A stretch of 60,332 nt of DNA, from assembly GCA_947378305.1 (NCBI GenBank), contig CANCJJ010000015.1, positions 1 through 60,332 of the forward strand, read 5' to 3'. A model generated the notes under the pieces. It was not told the DNA's origin. It saw nothing but the letters and a program-made list of their open reading frames with translations, and did no database searches. Positions 19,295-28,873 of this stretch are shown in pieces (position 1 is the stretch's first letter; the number at the start of each line of letters is the position of its first letter). The stretch is from Phenylobacterium aquaticum (GTDB taxonomy: Bacteria; Pseudomonadota; Alphaproteobacteria; Caulobacterales; Caulobacteraceae). Position numbers and translations under genes: made by a program.

Positions 19295-19777
19295 CTACCC
19301 CTCCCGACAGGCCGGACAGAGACCTCTTGCCTCCAGGGTCAGGGTGCGGACTCCATAGCCCACATGGGCCGCAGCGCTGAGGGCGGCCTGGAAATCCGGT
19401 TCGAACTCCCGGGCGGTTCCGCAACACTCACAGATCAGAAAGGCTGCCCGGTGGCCCTCGCCGTCGACGCGGCAGGGGACATAGGCATTCAGGCTCTCAA
19501 TCCGGTGGGCCAGGCCTTGCTGCTCCAGGAACTCCAGAGCCCGGTAGACGGTCGGCGGCTTGGCCGGTTCTCCCCGGGTTCCAAAGGCGGCAATCAGGTC
19601 ATAGGCCTTTAGCGGTCCATCGGACCCCAGCAAGAGCTCCAGTACCCGACGACGCGGTGGGGTCAGGCGCCCACGGGCCTCGGCGCACCGGGCCTCAGCC
19701 GCGCCCAGGGCCAGGGTCAGGGCGGTCCCGCTCAGGCCCGCCTGTACCCCGTCATCATGTTTGCAATCATGCGCCAT
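19295..19777 (-). CDS. zur: Fur-family transcriptional repressor, probably Zur
   Basis: The 160-residue protein has the Fur-type winged helix (LTPPRRRVLELLL, KPPTVYRALEFLEQQGL). Structural-zinc cysteines are C116/C119 (CECC) and C154/C157 (CPAC). The N-terminal His/Cys-rich start (HDCKHDD) and the HRAAFLICECCG segment resemble Zur more than Fur or PerR. It would repress zinc-uptake genes when zinc is plentiful; no zinc transporter is in the window. An inverted repeat lies 23 bases upstream of the start. Confidence 0.82.
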   Translation of the reverse strand: MAHDCKHDDGVQAGLSGTALTLALGAAEARCAEARGRLTPPRRRVLELLLGSDGPLKAYDLIAAFGTRGEPAKPPTVYRALEFLEQQGLAHRIESLNAYVPCRVDGEGHRAAFLICECCGTAREFEPDFQAALSAAAHVGYGVRTLTLEARGLCPACREG

Positions 19778-19799
19778 GGGTCATGGCTAGCCCGCCCAA

Positions 19800-19829
19800 G
19801 GCCAAACGGCAATATCTGCGCGTTTGGCC
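19800..19829. repeat. Perfect 9-bp inverted repeat upstream of zur
   Basis: GGCCAAACG and CGTTTGGCC flank a 12-base spacer, between the zur start and the end of the DUF4167 gene. It could be an operator for zur-arfB or a hairpin terminating the DUF4167 transcript. No T-tract follows. Confidence 0.5.
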
Positions 19830-19838
19830 AAAGGATAA

Positions 19839-20831
19839 CTAGGCGTTTTCGCCTTCCGAGCCCTTGACGCTGGTGGGCGCACGGCGACGGCGAACGGGCT
19901 TGGCGTCCGCCTCTCCTTCGGCGACCGACGGCACATCAACCACGGCGGCAGGCGCGCGGGTGCGGCGGGGTTTCAGGAAGTCAGGGGCCAGGCTCTGCCC
20001 GCCATTGTCGTCCCGAAGGATTGCGCTCGGGGCCGGTTCGGAAACCGGAAGGCTGGCCCCGCGGGGCTCGACAACGGCCAAGGGGTCGCGCTCTGGCCGA
20101 TCTTCACGCGGGCGCTCATCACGCTCGCGCCAGCGATCCCGCCTGCCGCCGCCCTCATAACGGTCAGAGCGTGGGCGATCCTCGGCACTCCGGTCTTCGC
20201 GGGGACGATCATCTCTGGGCCGGTCGTCTCTGGGCCTGTCATTCCGGGGCCGATCGTCACGATAACGGTCCCTGGGCCGTTCATCCCTTGGGCGGTCATC
20301 TCTGGGCCGCTCGTCTCTGGGTCGCTCGTCTCTGGGCCGCTCGTCTCTGGGCCTGTCGTCGCGGGGACGTTCTTCCCTAGGCCTGTCATCTCGCTCACGC
20401 CAGGTCGGGCGCTCGCGGGTGTCCCCTTCAGGGTCGGCGGCGTCTTGCTCGGCCGCCAAGGCATCGGCGGCGGCGGCGGCCTGGGCCCCGCTCTCGTCTT
20501 CAAAGTCGATATCGAAGCCGGAGGAAAACTGGTCCCGGCCCAGAATTTCACTGGCGGGGCGGGTCGGCTGCATGGCGCGGACGACCCGGAAATAATGCTC
20601 AGCATGCTGGAGGAAGTTCTCCGCCAGAACCCGGTCACCGGCTGTCGTCGCATCGCGCGCCAGCTGCTGGTATTTTTCGAATACGGTCTGGGCATTGCCG
20701 CGCGCCTTGACCCCTTCGGGCCCGTTGGACTCAAAGGCCCGGTTGGCGTTTTGCTGCTGGGGCTTGCCCAAGTTTCCGCCATTGCCGCGATTGCGGCCAC
20801 GCTGGCGTTTCATTCCTTTAAAGTCTCTCAT
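19839..20831 (-). CDS. DUF4167 protein with Arg-Pro-Arg-Asp repeat domain
   Basis: The 330-residue protein begins MRDFKGMKRQRGRNRG. An alphaproteobacterial DUF4167 domain (about residues 25-100) contains FEKYQQLARDATTAGDRVLAENFLQHAEHYFR. A five-residue repeat RPRD[DE] occupies residues about 148-214, followed by more Arg-rich sequence and a basic C-terminus. The composition suggests an RNA- or polyanion-binding protein with a disordered tail; function is unknown. Two candidate ATGs exist (20831 and six codons later), neither with ideal Shine-Dalgarno spacing. No partner gene is adjacent. Confidence 0.87.
   Translation of the reverse strand: MRDFKGMKRQRGRNRGNGGNLGKPQQQNANRAFESNGPEGVKARGNAQTVFEKYQQLARDATTAGDRVLAENFLQHAEHYFRVVRAMQPTRPASEILGRDQFSSGFDIDFEDESGAQAAAAADALAAEQDAADPEGDTRERPTWRERDDRPREERPRDDRPRDERPRDERPRDERPRDDRPRDERPRDRYRDDRPRNDRPRDDRPRDDRPREDRSAEDRPRSDRYEGGGRRDRWRERDERPREDRPERDPLAVVEPRGASLPVSEPAPSAILRDDNGGQSLAPDFLKPRRTRAPAAVVDVPSVAEGEADAKPVRRRRAPTSVKGSEGENA
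20190..20390 (-). repeat. 15-bp tandem repeats inside the DUF4167 gene
   Basis: Repeated units of about 15 bp (plus strand, GGGCCGCTCGTCTCT and variants) encode the RPRD[DE] pentapeptides. Some neighbouring copies are nearly identical at DNA level, so the copy number could change by slippage without a frameshift. Confidence 0.85.
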
Positions 20832-21080
20832 TCCTCGCCGTTCCGCCCGTGCCGGCCTAGGGCCGATTCTGCAGGGCTGATCCTATCGCCTTGATCCGGA
20901 CCAGGGTCCGAAAGTGCTGTTGCTGACGTAAAGTGTTCCCGGTCATCCACCCGGACCCTGACGGCGAACCACAATTCCGTGGAAGCACCTGTCGGAGCGG
21001 TATTCGCAAACTTCACGCTGGAAGGGCGAAACCTGAAGCACCGACGACTTGGGGTGGAGACTGTTAAATGATCTAGCGGC

Positions 21081-21950
21081 TTAGACTGAAGTTTCCAAGG
21101 CGTTTTTTTCGCCCGTCACAACCCGGTCGAGATTGGAAAGGTCCAGCAGGGTCTGGACACCTTTTGCGCCTGCAGCCCGGAACAGGGCCTCGACCGGAAT
21201 TTTCTGGTCATAACCGATCTCGACCGCAAAACGCCCGCCAGGCTTCAGGACCCGCAGAATCTGCGGGGCCAGTATGCGATAGGCCTCCAGGCCATCGGGC
21301 CCGCCATCCAGGGCTAGACGCGGCTCATGGTCGCGGACCTCGGGGTCCAGGGTTTCGATGACGGCGCTGGCGATATAGGGCGGGTTGGAGACGACCAGAT
21401 CAAAACTCTCGGACTCCAGGCCCGTGGTCCAGTCGCCCCGCATCAGGGCAACCTGGGACTGGAGCCCCAGATTGGCGGCATTCTCTCGGGCAACCGCCAG
21501 GGCATCTTCAGAGACATCAATGCCCAGACCGCGTCCGGCGGGCCGTTCAGCCAGAATGGAGAGGATTATGGCCCCCGAGCCGACCCCCAGGTCCAGCATG
21601 CGGAAGGCCTCATGCTCACCCAGGTGCTTGAGCACATAATCGACAATGACCTCGGTATCTGGACGCGGGGTCAGGACATCGGGCGTCACCGACAGCATGA
21701 TCTTCCAGAACCCCTTACGGCCCAGAATATGGCTGACCGGCTCACGATGTTCCCGCCGGGAGATATAGTCCTCCAGACGCGCGGCCTGCTCGGGGGTCAG
21801 TTCCCGATAGGGGTCCCCGACAATGTCGGCCCGGGTGGCGTCGGCGGCGGCTTCAACCAGCAGTCGGGCATCGATGACTGGCCCGACCAGGCCGACGGCC
21901 TCGAGTCGCGCCTTGGCTGTCTGCCAGGCCTTGAGCAGGGTCAGGCTCAT
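21081..21950 (-). CDS. prmC: Release-factor glutamine N5-methyltransferase PrmC
   Basis: PrmC methylates the Gln of the GGQ motif in RF1 and RF2, raising termination efficiency. The 289-residue protein shows the helical N-domain, TPRPDTEVIVD, SAM motif I LDLGVGSGAI and the catalytic SNPPYI. ATG 21950 gives SLTLLKAWQTAKARL, the expected N-terminus, and overlaps the TGA of the MOSC gene (ATGA). Its substrate RF1 is encoded two genes upstream in the same run. Confidence 0.97.
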   Translation of the reverse strand: MSLTLLKAWQTAKARLEAVGLVGPVIDARLLVEAAADATRADIVGDPYRELTPEQAARLEDYISRREHREPVSHILGRKGFWKIMLSVTPDVLTPRPDTEVIVDYVLKHLGEHEAFRMLDLGVGSGAIILSILAERPAGRGLGIDVSEDALAVARENAANLGLQSQVALMRGDWTTGLESESFDLVVSNPPYIASAVIETLDPEVRDHEPRLALDGGPDGLEAYRILAPQILRVLKPGGRFAVEIGYDQKIPVEALFRAAGAKGVQTLLDLSNLDRVVTGEKNALETSV

Positions 21951-22711
21951 TTGGGCAATTGCGGGGTTGTGCAGGCATCGCCCACAGAAATCTGGCCGCC
22001 ATCGGTAACATGGACATAAATGCCGCAATTCATGTGGCCATAGGCGTCGAACAGGACTTTGACCAGATCCATGTCCTTCACGCCCGTATCGGGATCAACC
22101 TCGGTCGCCGCACAGCGAACAATGGGGGCAAAAATATTGACCCGGGCAAACCCGACCATGAGGTCCTTGCCCGTCCAGTCATTTTCACACCAGGCAGGCC
22201 AGCCTTCGACGTAGAGGTTGGCGCGAAACCGCAAGGGGTCCACGGGCCGTCCCATACGGGCTTCCAGGTCGCGCACGCTGGCCAGGTTTACAATCGACAC
22301 ATGGCCCTTGGGATGGTCCATGAACCTGTGTCCGGGGGCTTGAATGACCTTCAGGTCGGGGTGCGCGTCTTCGCCCAGCACCGATCCGAGCCAGGTTGCG
22401 AAGGCGGTCCGGCCGACTTCTGAGGCAAGGTCACCATCAAAGTCGGAACTGTCGGGGGCCTGGGCCTTCAGGCGTCCGTCCTCATAGCGGGTGCGCACCC
22501 TGGCCACAGCAGGCAGGGCGGCCAGGACGGTGAACTTCTGCTTGGAGACATGCTTGGGGGCGTCCGGATCAAACCCGGAAGGTCCGTTTTCCACGGCAAA
22601 CAGGCGATCATCAGGAAAACAGGCCCCGGTGGACAGGTGGGCCTGTCTCAAGGCTTCAGGCGTAAAGCCCTTGATCGGATGACGAAAGATTGCGGCGATG
22701 TGCGCGTCCAT
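21947..22711 (-). CDS. MOSC-domain protein
   Basis: The 254-residue protein combines an N-terminal beta-barrel (IAAIFRHPIKGFTPEAL) with a MOSC domain. The conserved cysteine is in APIVRCAATEVDPDTG, and the C-terminus has the GQISVGD segment. MOSC proteins carry sulfur or molybdenum cofactor and act in molybdoenzyme chemistry or sulfur transfer. It sits between prfA and prmC with a 14-base gap and an ATGA overlap, so it is cotranscribed, though no functional link with translation termination is known. Confidence 0.87.
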   Translation of the reverse strand: MDAHIAAIFRHPIKGFTPEALRQAHLSTGACFPDDRLFAVENGPSGFDPDAPKHVSKQKFTVLAALPAVARVRTRYEDGRLKAQAPDSSDFDGDLASEVGRTAFATWLGSVLGEDAHPDLKVIQAPGHRFMDHPKGHVSIVNLASVRDLEARMGRPVDPLRFRANLYVEGWPAWCENDWTGKDLMVGFARVNIFAPIVRCAATEVDPDTGVKDMDLVKVLFDAYGHMNCGIYVHVTDGGQISVGDACTTPQLPK

Positions 22712-22725
22712 GAGCCCGGGCGTCC

Positions 22726-23802
22726 TCAGCTAAACTCGCTCTCAAGAGCAGATAGCCGCTCGGCCTGATCCTCGGCAATCAGGGGGTTGATGACATCATC
22801 CAGCGCCTCGCCCTCCATGACCTTGGCCAGGTTATAGAGGGTCAGGTTTATCCGGTGGTCGGTCACGCGACCTTGGGGAAAATTATAGGTCCGGATGCGC
22901 TCGGAGCGGTCGCCAGAGCCGACCTGGCTCTTGCGGGCGTCGGCCCGGGCCGTGTCGAGGGCTTCACGTTTCTGGTCATAGAGCCGCGCCTGCAGAACCT
23001 TCAGGGCGCGGGCCCGGTTCTGGTGCTGGGATTTTTCCGACGAGGTCACCACAATCCCGGTGGGCAGGTGGGTGATGCGCACGGCCGAGTCGGTCTTGTT
23101 GACGTGCTGTCCACCCGCGCCGGAGGACCGGTAGGTATCAATGCGCAGGTCGGCATCCTTGATTTCGATATCGACGTCCTCGACCTCGGGCAGGACGGCG
23201 ACCGTGGCGGCGGAGGTATGGATCCGGCCCCCGGCTTCGGTATCTGGAACCCGCTGGACCCGGTGCACACCGCTTTCGAACTTCAGCCGCCCGAAGACGC
23301 CATCGCCGGTGATCGAGGCGATGATTTCCTTGTAGCCGCCGACTTCCCCCTCCGAGACGCTGTCGATCTCGACCCGCCAGCCCCTTTGGGCGGCATAGCG
23401 CTGATACATGCGGAACAGATCGCCCGCGAACAGGGCCGCCTCATCCCCACCGGTTCCAGCCCGGACTTCGAGAATGGCTGAGGCGTTTTCGTCCCGGTCC
23501 TTCGGGGCAAGCAAGAGGGCGACCTCATGCTCCAGGACGGGCAGGCGGTCATTCAGGGCGTCGAGTTCATCCCGCGCCAGGCTGACCATGTCCGGGTCGC
23601 CAGAGGCGATCATGTCTTCCAGATCCGGGGCCTCGGCCCGTGCGCGTGCCAGGGTTTGAACCGCGTCGGCGACCGGCTTGAGCTCGGCATGTTCCTTGGA
23701 CAGCCGCACAATCTCCGCGCCATCACTGGCCGCACCCATGCGGGCTTCGATCTCGCGGAAGCGGTCGAGAACCTGGTCGAGACGGGCTTGGGGAAGGCGC
23801 AC
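22726..23802 (-). CDS. prfA: Peptide chain release factor 1
   Basis: RF1 reads UAA and UAG stop codons. The 358-residue protein has the helical domain 1, the codon-recognition tripeptide PxT as PDT in [14 protein letters not shown], and the GGQ loop [18 protein letters not shown]. The PxT motif and length separate it from RF2. The start is GTG at 23802, before [14 protein letters not shown], with no in-frame ATG upstream. It leads the prfA-MOSC-prmC run. Confidence 0.97.
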   Translation of the reverse strand: MRLPQARLDQVLDRFREIEARMGAASDGAEIVRLSKEHAELKPVADAVQTLARARAEAPDLEDMIASGDPDMVSLARDELDALNDRLPVLEHEVALLLAPKDRDENASAILEVRAGTGGDEAALFAGDLFRMYQRYAAQRGWRVEIDSVSEGEVGGYKEIIASITGDGVFGRLKFESGVHRVQRVPDTEAGGRIHTSAATVAVLPEVEDVDIEIKDADLRIDTYRSSGAGGQHVNKTDSAVRITHLPTGIVVTSSEKSQHQNRARALKVLQARLYDQKREALDTARADARKSQVGSGDRSERIRTYNFPQGRVTDHRINLTLYNLAKVMEGEALDDVINPLIAEDQAERLSALESEFS

Positions 23803-23906
23803 GGGAAATACGGACTCTGGGAGAGGGAAGGCTGGCTTCTACTCTGCCCGCCGTCACTTGCCAAACCCGACCTTGGCAATTGCAGTTGCAGGCTGGATCA
23901 GGAGGC

Positions 23907-23949
23907 AAAAATAAAGCCAGGTCCGGGGGGCTGCCCCCCCGGCCTGGCT
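23907..23949 (-). terminator. Strong intrinsic terminator of the 97-residue protein gene
   Basis: On the minus strand, AGCCAGG and a G6-rich arm pair with a C6-rich arm and CCTGGCT, with one internal mismatch. A TTTATTTTT tract follows. It lies about 30 bases after the stop of the small gene. Confidence 0.85.
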
Positions 23950-23979
23950 CGATTTTCAGACAACCGTCTGGTGGGTCGG

Positions 23980-24273
23980 TTAGGCCCGAACGCCGGTCAG
24001 CGGGGCGTTACCGAAGGCACCCAGCTTCACATTGCCGGACATGGTGTCGCCGCTCACGGTGGCTTCGAATTCCAGGGTCATGGGCATGGGGCTCGTGATT
24101 GCGGTAGACCAGGTCAGCTTGTCGCCGTCGACCTTGCCTTCGACGTCTTGGCTGCCCATCTGGCTGATGGTCTTGCCAGTGAAGGTCGCGCCGCTGGTCA
24201 CGATGGAAGCCTTAACCTCCTGTGCGCCCATGGGGGATTTGATGGTGATCGTCCAGTTGCCGTCCGCAGACAT
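23980..24273 (-). CDS. Conserved small protein of unknown function
   Basis: The 97-residue protein (MSADGNWTITIKSPMG to APLTGVRA) is made of alternating polar/hydrophobic strands, with TSPMPMTLEFEATVSGDTMSG near the C-terminus. It looks like a small cytoplasmic all-beta protein. I recognise similar uncharacterised proteins in other bacteria but no named domain. An AAGGAGAT Shine-Dalgarno precedes the ATG and a strong terminator follows, supporting a real monocistronic gene downstream of ispG. Confidence 0.82.
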   Translation of the reverse strand: MSADGNWTITIKSPMGAQEVKASIVTSGATFTGKTISQMGSQDVEGKVDGDKLTWSTAITSPMPMTLEFEATVSGDTMSGNVKLGAFGNAPLTGVRA

Positions 24274-24364
24274 GTGTATCTCCTTGATGGTGCGCGCACC
24301 TAATCAAGCCCGGCGGGAGTCTGCAAGGGGTCCTAGCGGCATGTTGTCTGCCAATTGTTGATTT

Positions 24365-25492
24365 TTACGATTTATTTTCCAGATTTACCGCGGCGAGTTC
24401 GGCGGCCCGGGCTTCGACCAGGCCGACAATGTGCTCGACCATGCCCTCGTTATCCATCTTGTGATCCGGCTTGCCCGCCACATAGATCATGCCGGAGCCC
24501 TTGCCCCCGCCGGTAAAGCCCAGGTCCGTCATCAGGGCTTCACCCGGGCCATTTACCACGCAGCCAATGATCGACAGGCTCATGGGCGTCGATATGTGGG
24601 CCAGGCGCTGTTCGAGTGCCTCGACGGTCTGGATGACGTTAAATCCCTGCCGGGCACAGGACGGACAGGCGATGATATTTACGCCCCTGTGGCGCAGGCC
24701 CAGGGACTTCAGCATGTCGAAACCGACCTTGACCTCCTCGACGGGATCGGCGGCCAGGCTCACCCGGATGGTATCCCCGATCCCCGCCCACAGCAGGTTG
24801 CCCATGCCGATGGAGGACTTCACGGTGCCGACTCGGGCTCCCCCCGCCTCGGTCACGCCCACATGCAGGGGGCAGTCGATCGCCTCGGCCAGCATCTGAT
24901 AGGCCGCAACCGTCATGAAGATGTCAGAGGCCTTCACACTGATCTTGAACTCATGGAAGTCGTTGTCCTGCAAGATGCGGGCGTGGTCGAGGGCGCTCTC
25001 AACCATGGCCTCGGGGCAGGGCTCGCCATATTTTTCCAGCAGGTGGGGCTCGAGACTTCCGGCATTGACGCCAATGCGCATGGAGCAGCCATGATCCCGC
25101 GCCGCCTGGATCACTTCGCGCACCCGATCGGGCCTGCCAATATTGCCGGGATTGATCCGAAGACAGGCCGCCCCGGCCTTAGCTGCCTCGATCCCGCGCT
25201 TATAGTGAAAATGGATGTCGGCGACGATGGGCACTTTTGAGGCCCGCACAATGGTCGAGAGGGCCGCCGTCGAGGCTTCATCCGGGCAGGAGACGCGCAC
25301 AATATCAGCCCCGGCCTCTTCCAACTGGCGAACCTGGTCGATGGTTGCGGCGGCATCAGCCGTCAGGGTGTTGGTCATGGACTGAACCGTGATCGGCGCA
25401 TCCCCGCCGACTTCAACGGACCCCACCCGGATCTTCCGGCTCGGACGGCGTGTGATGGTTCGCCAGGGGCGCAGATGGTTGTGGTCGCTCAT
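24365..25492 (-). CDS. ispG: 4-hydroxy-3-methylbut-2-en-1-yl diphosphate synthase
   Basis: IspG (GcpE) is the 4Fe-4S enzyme that converts methylerythritol cyclodiphosphate to HMBPP in the MEP isoprenoid pathway. The TIM-barrel half starts [15 protein letters not shown]. The cluster ligands are in [14 protein letters not shown] and [13 protein letters not shown], with the conserved Glu in the latter. Its 375 residues match the short bacterial form. It follows the RodZ-like gene by 40 bases and probably belongs to the ptsP-rodZ-ispG run. Confidence 0.97.
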   Translation of the reverse strand: MSDHNHLRPWRTITRRPSRKIRVGSVEVGGDAPITVQSMTNTLTADAAATIDQVRQLEEAGADIVRVSCPDEASTAALSTIVRASKVPIVADIHFHYKRGIEAAKAGAACLRINPGNIGRPDRVREVIQAARDHGCSMRIGVNAGSLEPHLLEKYGEPCPEAMVESALDHARILQDNDFHEFKISVKASDIFMTVAAYQMLAEAIDCPLHVGVTEAGGARVGTVKSSIGMGNLLWAGIGDTIRVSLAADPVEEVKVGFDMLKSLGLRHRGVNIIACPSCARQGFNVIQTVEALEQRLAHISTPMSLSIIGCVVNGPGEALMTDLGFTGGGKGSGMIYVAGKPDHKMDNEGMVEHIVGLVEARAAELAAVNLENKS

Positions 25493-25532
25493 GAAGTCAA
25501 ATTACGCGGTTTGCCCGGGAAACCCAAGTCCC

Positions 25533-26456
25533 CTAACCCGCCTGGGGCTTGAGAAAGAGGGCTGCCGGACTTCGTCCGATCGGCAACAGCCCGCGACTGG
25601 CCCCGGCGACGAACACCTGGAGGGCCCCGTCCTTGACAGTTTCCATGGACAAACCCCTCGTCCGGGGCAGTCGATAGGCCTCTCCCCTGGCCAGCTGGCG
25701 CGCAAAGATGGGCGCGCCCGCCGCATTGCGGACGATCAGGGGAGTGGATTCCAGGGCCAGCAAGGTGACATCGCTGGCGACCGCCTCTGCGCCATAGACG
25801 GGTCCCCTGGCGACAAAGCTCTGGCTTAACTGAGGCCGCGCGGCCTTGGCACCGGAGGCCAGGTCCGGCTCTGCCTGGGTAAATACCGCCTCCAGTCCGG
25901 GCGTGACATAGGCGGGCGGTGCACTGGAGTCTTCGGGTGTGGGCAAGGGTGGTCCCAGAAGGATCGGGCCCGTGGTCGGACGTCCCGGGGTGGTGAAGGT
26001 ATGCGCCGACGGCGTATCCGGCCGCTTCGGGCTACGCCGTCCGATATTCCAGGCGACAACGGCCCCCACCACCAGCAGGCTGACAATCACCAAGGCCAGG
26101 CTTCGCCGTCGCGCCTCATGGTGAACGCCAATCGGGGCGCGAAGGGACAGGTCGAGGTCGGGCTCATCGGACTTGAATCGGGCAATGGCGGCCGGGCCAT
26201 CCAGGCCCAGGAACTCGGCATAGGCCCGGATATATCCCAGGGTAAAGGGTCGGGAGGGCAGGTCCTCCGGGCGGGAGGCTTCAATGGCCAGAAGATATGT
26301 CAGGCGAATGCGTGTTCCCGCCGCGACATCTTCAAGGGACAGGCGCAGACCCTCACGGGTTTCCCGCAGCAGGGTGCCAACCGGGCGATGGTCCGGGGTC
26401 GGGCCGTTCGACGCCTCCCCATCGGCAGAATCTGGCACCGGCGCGTCAGATCGCAA
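25533..26456 (-). CDS. rodZ: RodZ-like helix-turn-helix membrane protein
   Basis: The 307-residue protein has an Xre-like HTH (GTLLRETREGLRLSLEDVAA onward, residues about 27-90) and one membrane segment (LALVIVSLLVVGAVVAW, about 119-136). A Pro-rich linker and a periplasmic DUF4115-type beta domain with LALESTPLIVRNAAG follow. RodZ links MreB filaments to the elongation machinery. The likely start is TTG at 26456, overlapping the ptsP stop by 11 bases; a GTG six codons later is an alternative. The gene order RodZ-ispG recurs in related bacteria (knowledge). Confidence 0.85.
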   Translation of the reverse strand: MRSDAPVPDSADGEASNGPTPDHRPVGTLLRETREGLRLSLEDVAAGTRIRLTYLLAIEASRPEDLPSRPFTLGYIRAYAEFLGLDGPAAIARFKSDEPDLDLSLRAPIGVHHEARRRSLALVIVSLLVVGAVVAWNIGRRSPKRPDTPSAHTFTTPGRPTTGPILLGPPLPTPEDSSAPPAYVTPGLEAVFTQAEPDLASGAKAARPQLSQSFVARGPVYGAEAVASDVTLLALESTPLIVRNAAGAPIFARQLARGEAYRLPRTRGLSMETVKDGALQVFVAGASRGLLPIGRSPAALFLKPQAG

Positions 26457-28716
26457 GGTAGAGCTTTCGGGCCAGGGTTTCGATTTCGTTGCGGATCGAC
26501 CCCGCCCCGCTACGGATCAGGGTGGAAACCCCCCGGCTGGCGGCTTCCCGATCGCACGACAGCACCATCTGCTTGACGGGACCAATCCCGCTGGGAGGCA
26601 TGGACAGGGACTCATAACCCAGGGCCACGAGAACAAAGGCTTCCAGCGGTCGCCCGGCCATTTCACCACAGACGGACACGGGAGTTCCCGTCTCGACACA
26701 GGCCTTCTGGATCGCAGCCAGGGCCCTCAGGGCCGGCGGCGACAGAAAGTCATAGCGGTCGGACACTCTCGGGTTTCCCCGGTCGGCTGCAAAAAGATAC
26801 TGCATGAGATCATTGGTCCCCACGCTGACAAAGTCGGTCATGGGCAGAAGGGCATCCAGGTGCCAGATCAGGGCCGGTGCCTCGATCATGGCTCCGACAT
26901 CCAGCCGGGCAGGCGCGGGGCGTCCCCGCCGCAAGGCCCAGGCGACTTCATGATCCACCAGGGCCCGAGCGCTGCGGAATTCATCCACGCTGGCGACCAG
27001 GGGAAACATCACCTTGAGCGGTCGGCCCTTGGCCGCAGAAATCAGGGCGCGCAGTTGCAGGCGCAGCAGGGCAGGGCGGTCCAGACCCATGCGGATGGCC
27101 CGCCATCCCAGGGCCGGATTGTCCTCACGCTCGGCTTCCATATAGGGCAGGACCTTGTCGCCTCCCAGGTCCAGGGTTCGGAAGGTGACCGGCATGTCTC
27201 CCGCGGCGTCCATGACCCGGCGGTAGAGGGCCGTCTGGGCATCCAGTCGCGGCATTTCCTCGGCAACCATGAACTGGAATTCCGTGCGGAACAGGCCAAT
27301 GCCCTCAGCTCCGGTCTTGCCGAGAATATCCAGATCGACATCCAGGCCCGCATTCATCAGCAGGTTAATCTTGGTCCCGTCCCGGGTGATCCCCGGGGTC
27401 GTTATCAGTTTGGCAAACTCGGCCTGACGCTGCTGGCGGACATCCATGCGCGCCTGCAGGGCCTTGATCACATCCGGACGCGGACGCAGGTAAGCCTCGC
27501 CGGTCTCAGCATCGACGATGACCGGGTCGTTTTCCGATATCCGGTCGCGCAGGCCCGAAAGCCGGCCGACGCAGGGAATGCCCAGGGCCCTGGCAACAAT
27601 CGCGGCATGGCTGGTGGCGGAACCCTCCTCAAGCAAGAGGCCCTTCAGGCGTCCGCGATCATATTCCAGCAGGTCGGCAGGGCCGAGGTTTCGGGCGATC
27701 AGAATCGCATTTTCCGGCAGGTCCCGGGCTGTGGCGCCGTTGCCGGTCAGGTGCCGCAGGAGGCGGTCTGCAAGATCTTCGAAGTCGTGCAGGCGCTCCC
27801 GCAGATAGGGGTCCCGCGCCTGGCCGAGCCTTGCCCTGTGTTCGGACCGCACCCGCTCGACTGCCGCCTCGGCACTCAGGCCATTGCGAACAGCATCTTC
27901 CAGGGAACGCCCCCAGCCCCGGTCATGGGCAAACATGCGATAGGTTTCGAGAACCTCATAGGACGCCTCGACAAGGCCGTGCTGGCCTTCGAGCATGCTG
28001 TCGATCTGGGCCTGCAAACTGGTGATCGCGGACTTCAACCGGGCATCTTCGGCGGTGACATCCTCCGCCAGCAACTGGGCCGGGGCGACCGGCGGTTCGT
28101 GCAGAACCGCGACGCCCAGGGCCAGGCCATCGGCGAAACGTGCGCCCTTCAGCCGCTCGGGCTTTTGCGGGACCAGGTCGATCCCCTTCAGGGGACCTGC
28201 TGTCGCCAATTCCCCGCCTGCGACCATTTCGGCCAGAACCATGGCGACAATCTGGAGATCCTCGACCTCGTCTTCGGAATAGCTACGCTCAGTCCGGTTC
28301 TGGACGACCAGAACCCCGATAACCCGCCCGCCCCGCAGCAGGGGTACGCCCATAAAGGCATGGAAGGGATCTTCGCCGGTCTCCGGGCGGTAGGAGAAGG
28401 CCGGATGGTTCGGCGCGTCTGACAGGTTCAGGGGGCGACCCAGGCGGATAATTTCGCCGACCAGACCCTCACCGGGCTTCAGGCGGGTCAGGTGAACGGC
28501 CCCGGGGTCCAGACCCTCGGTGGCAAACAGTTCCATGTCGCCGTTGCCGCGTCGCAGATAGAGGGAACAAACCTCCGCGACCATGGACCGGGCAATGATC
28601 TGGACGACGATATCCAGCCGCGCCTGGGCTGGGCCGCCCGAGGCCAGGGCCTCACGAATCTGCCGCAGGAGACTCCGCTTGCCGCGAATGCCCAGATTTG
28701 GCGTTTGCGTCAGCAC
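26446..28716 (-). CDS. ptsP: Phosphoenolpyruvate-protein phosphotransferase PtsP (PTS-Ntr enzyme I)
   Basis: PtsP starts the nitrogen-related PTS relay, passing phosphate from PEP to NPr and EIIA-Ntr. The 756-residue protein has an N-terminal GAF domain (about 15-165; glutamine-sensing in homologues), an enzyme I N-domain, and the phosphohistidine loop GSATSHAAIVARALG with His370. A C-terminal PEP-binding barrel has GIGLFRTEF, GTNDLMQY and VCGEMAG (acid-base Cys). The start is GTG 28716, five bases after GAGGAGA. In Caulobacter this relay influences CtrA activity through (p)ppGpp control (knowledge), relevant because ctrA is in the same window. Confidence 0.95.
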   Translation of the reverse strand: MLTQTPNLGIRGKRSLLRQIREALASGGPAQARLDIVVQIIARSMVAEVCSLYLRRGNGDMELFATEGLDPGAVHLTRLKPGEGLVGEIIRLGRPLNLSDAPNHPAFSYRPETGEDPFHAFMGVPLLRGGRVIGVLVVQNRTERSYSEDEVEDLQIVAMVLAEMVAGGELATAGPLKGIDLVPQKPERLKGARFADGLALGVAVLHEPPVAPAQLLAEDVTAEDARLKSAITSLQAQIDSMLEGQHGLVEASYEVLETYRMFAHDRGWGRSLEDAVRNGLSAEAAVERVRSEHRARLGQARDPYLRERLHDFEDLADRLLRHLTGNGATARDLPENAILIARNLGPADLLEYDRGRLKGLLLEEGSATSHAAIVARALGIPCVGRLSGLRDRISENDPVIVDAETGEAYLRPRPDVIKALQARMDVRQQRQAEFAKLITTPGITRDGTKINLLMNAGLDVDLDILGKTGAEGIGLFRTEFQFMVAEEMPRLDAQTALYRRVMDAAGDMPVTFRTLDLGGDKVLPYMEAEREDNPALGWRAIRMGLDRPALLRLQLRALISAAKGRPLKVMFPLVASVDEFRSARALVDHEVAWALRRGRPAPARLDVGAMIEAPALIWHLDALLPMTDFVSVGTNDLMQYLFAADRGNPRVSDRYDFLSPPALRALAAIQKACVETGTPVSVCGEMAGRPLEAFVLVALGYESLSMPPSGIGPVKQMVLSCDREAASRGVSTLIRSGAGSIRNEIETLARKLYLAI

Positions 28717-28873
28717 TGGGATCTCCTCTCCAAACAGGGGCTGGCGGTGATGTCAGATCTGGTAAAGTCAGTCCCTGCCGTCCTCCGGAAGGGTCTGCTT
28801 GCCCACACTGGACTGCTCCTTAGCAGGTTCAGGTGACATTACAGAGAGAGATTCTGACCGCGCAGGCTGGCCA

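Noticed and set aside
26284..28422. 712-codon plus-strand frame opposite ptsP
   Set aside because: Antisense shadow of a well-conserved PTS-Ntr enzyme I.
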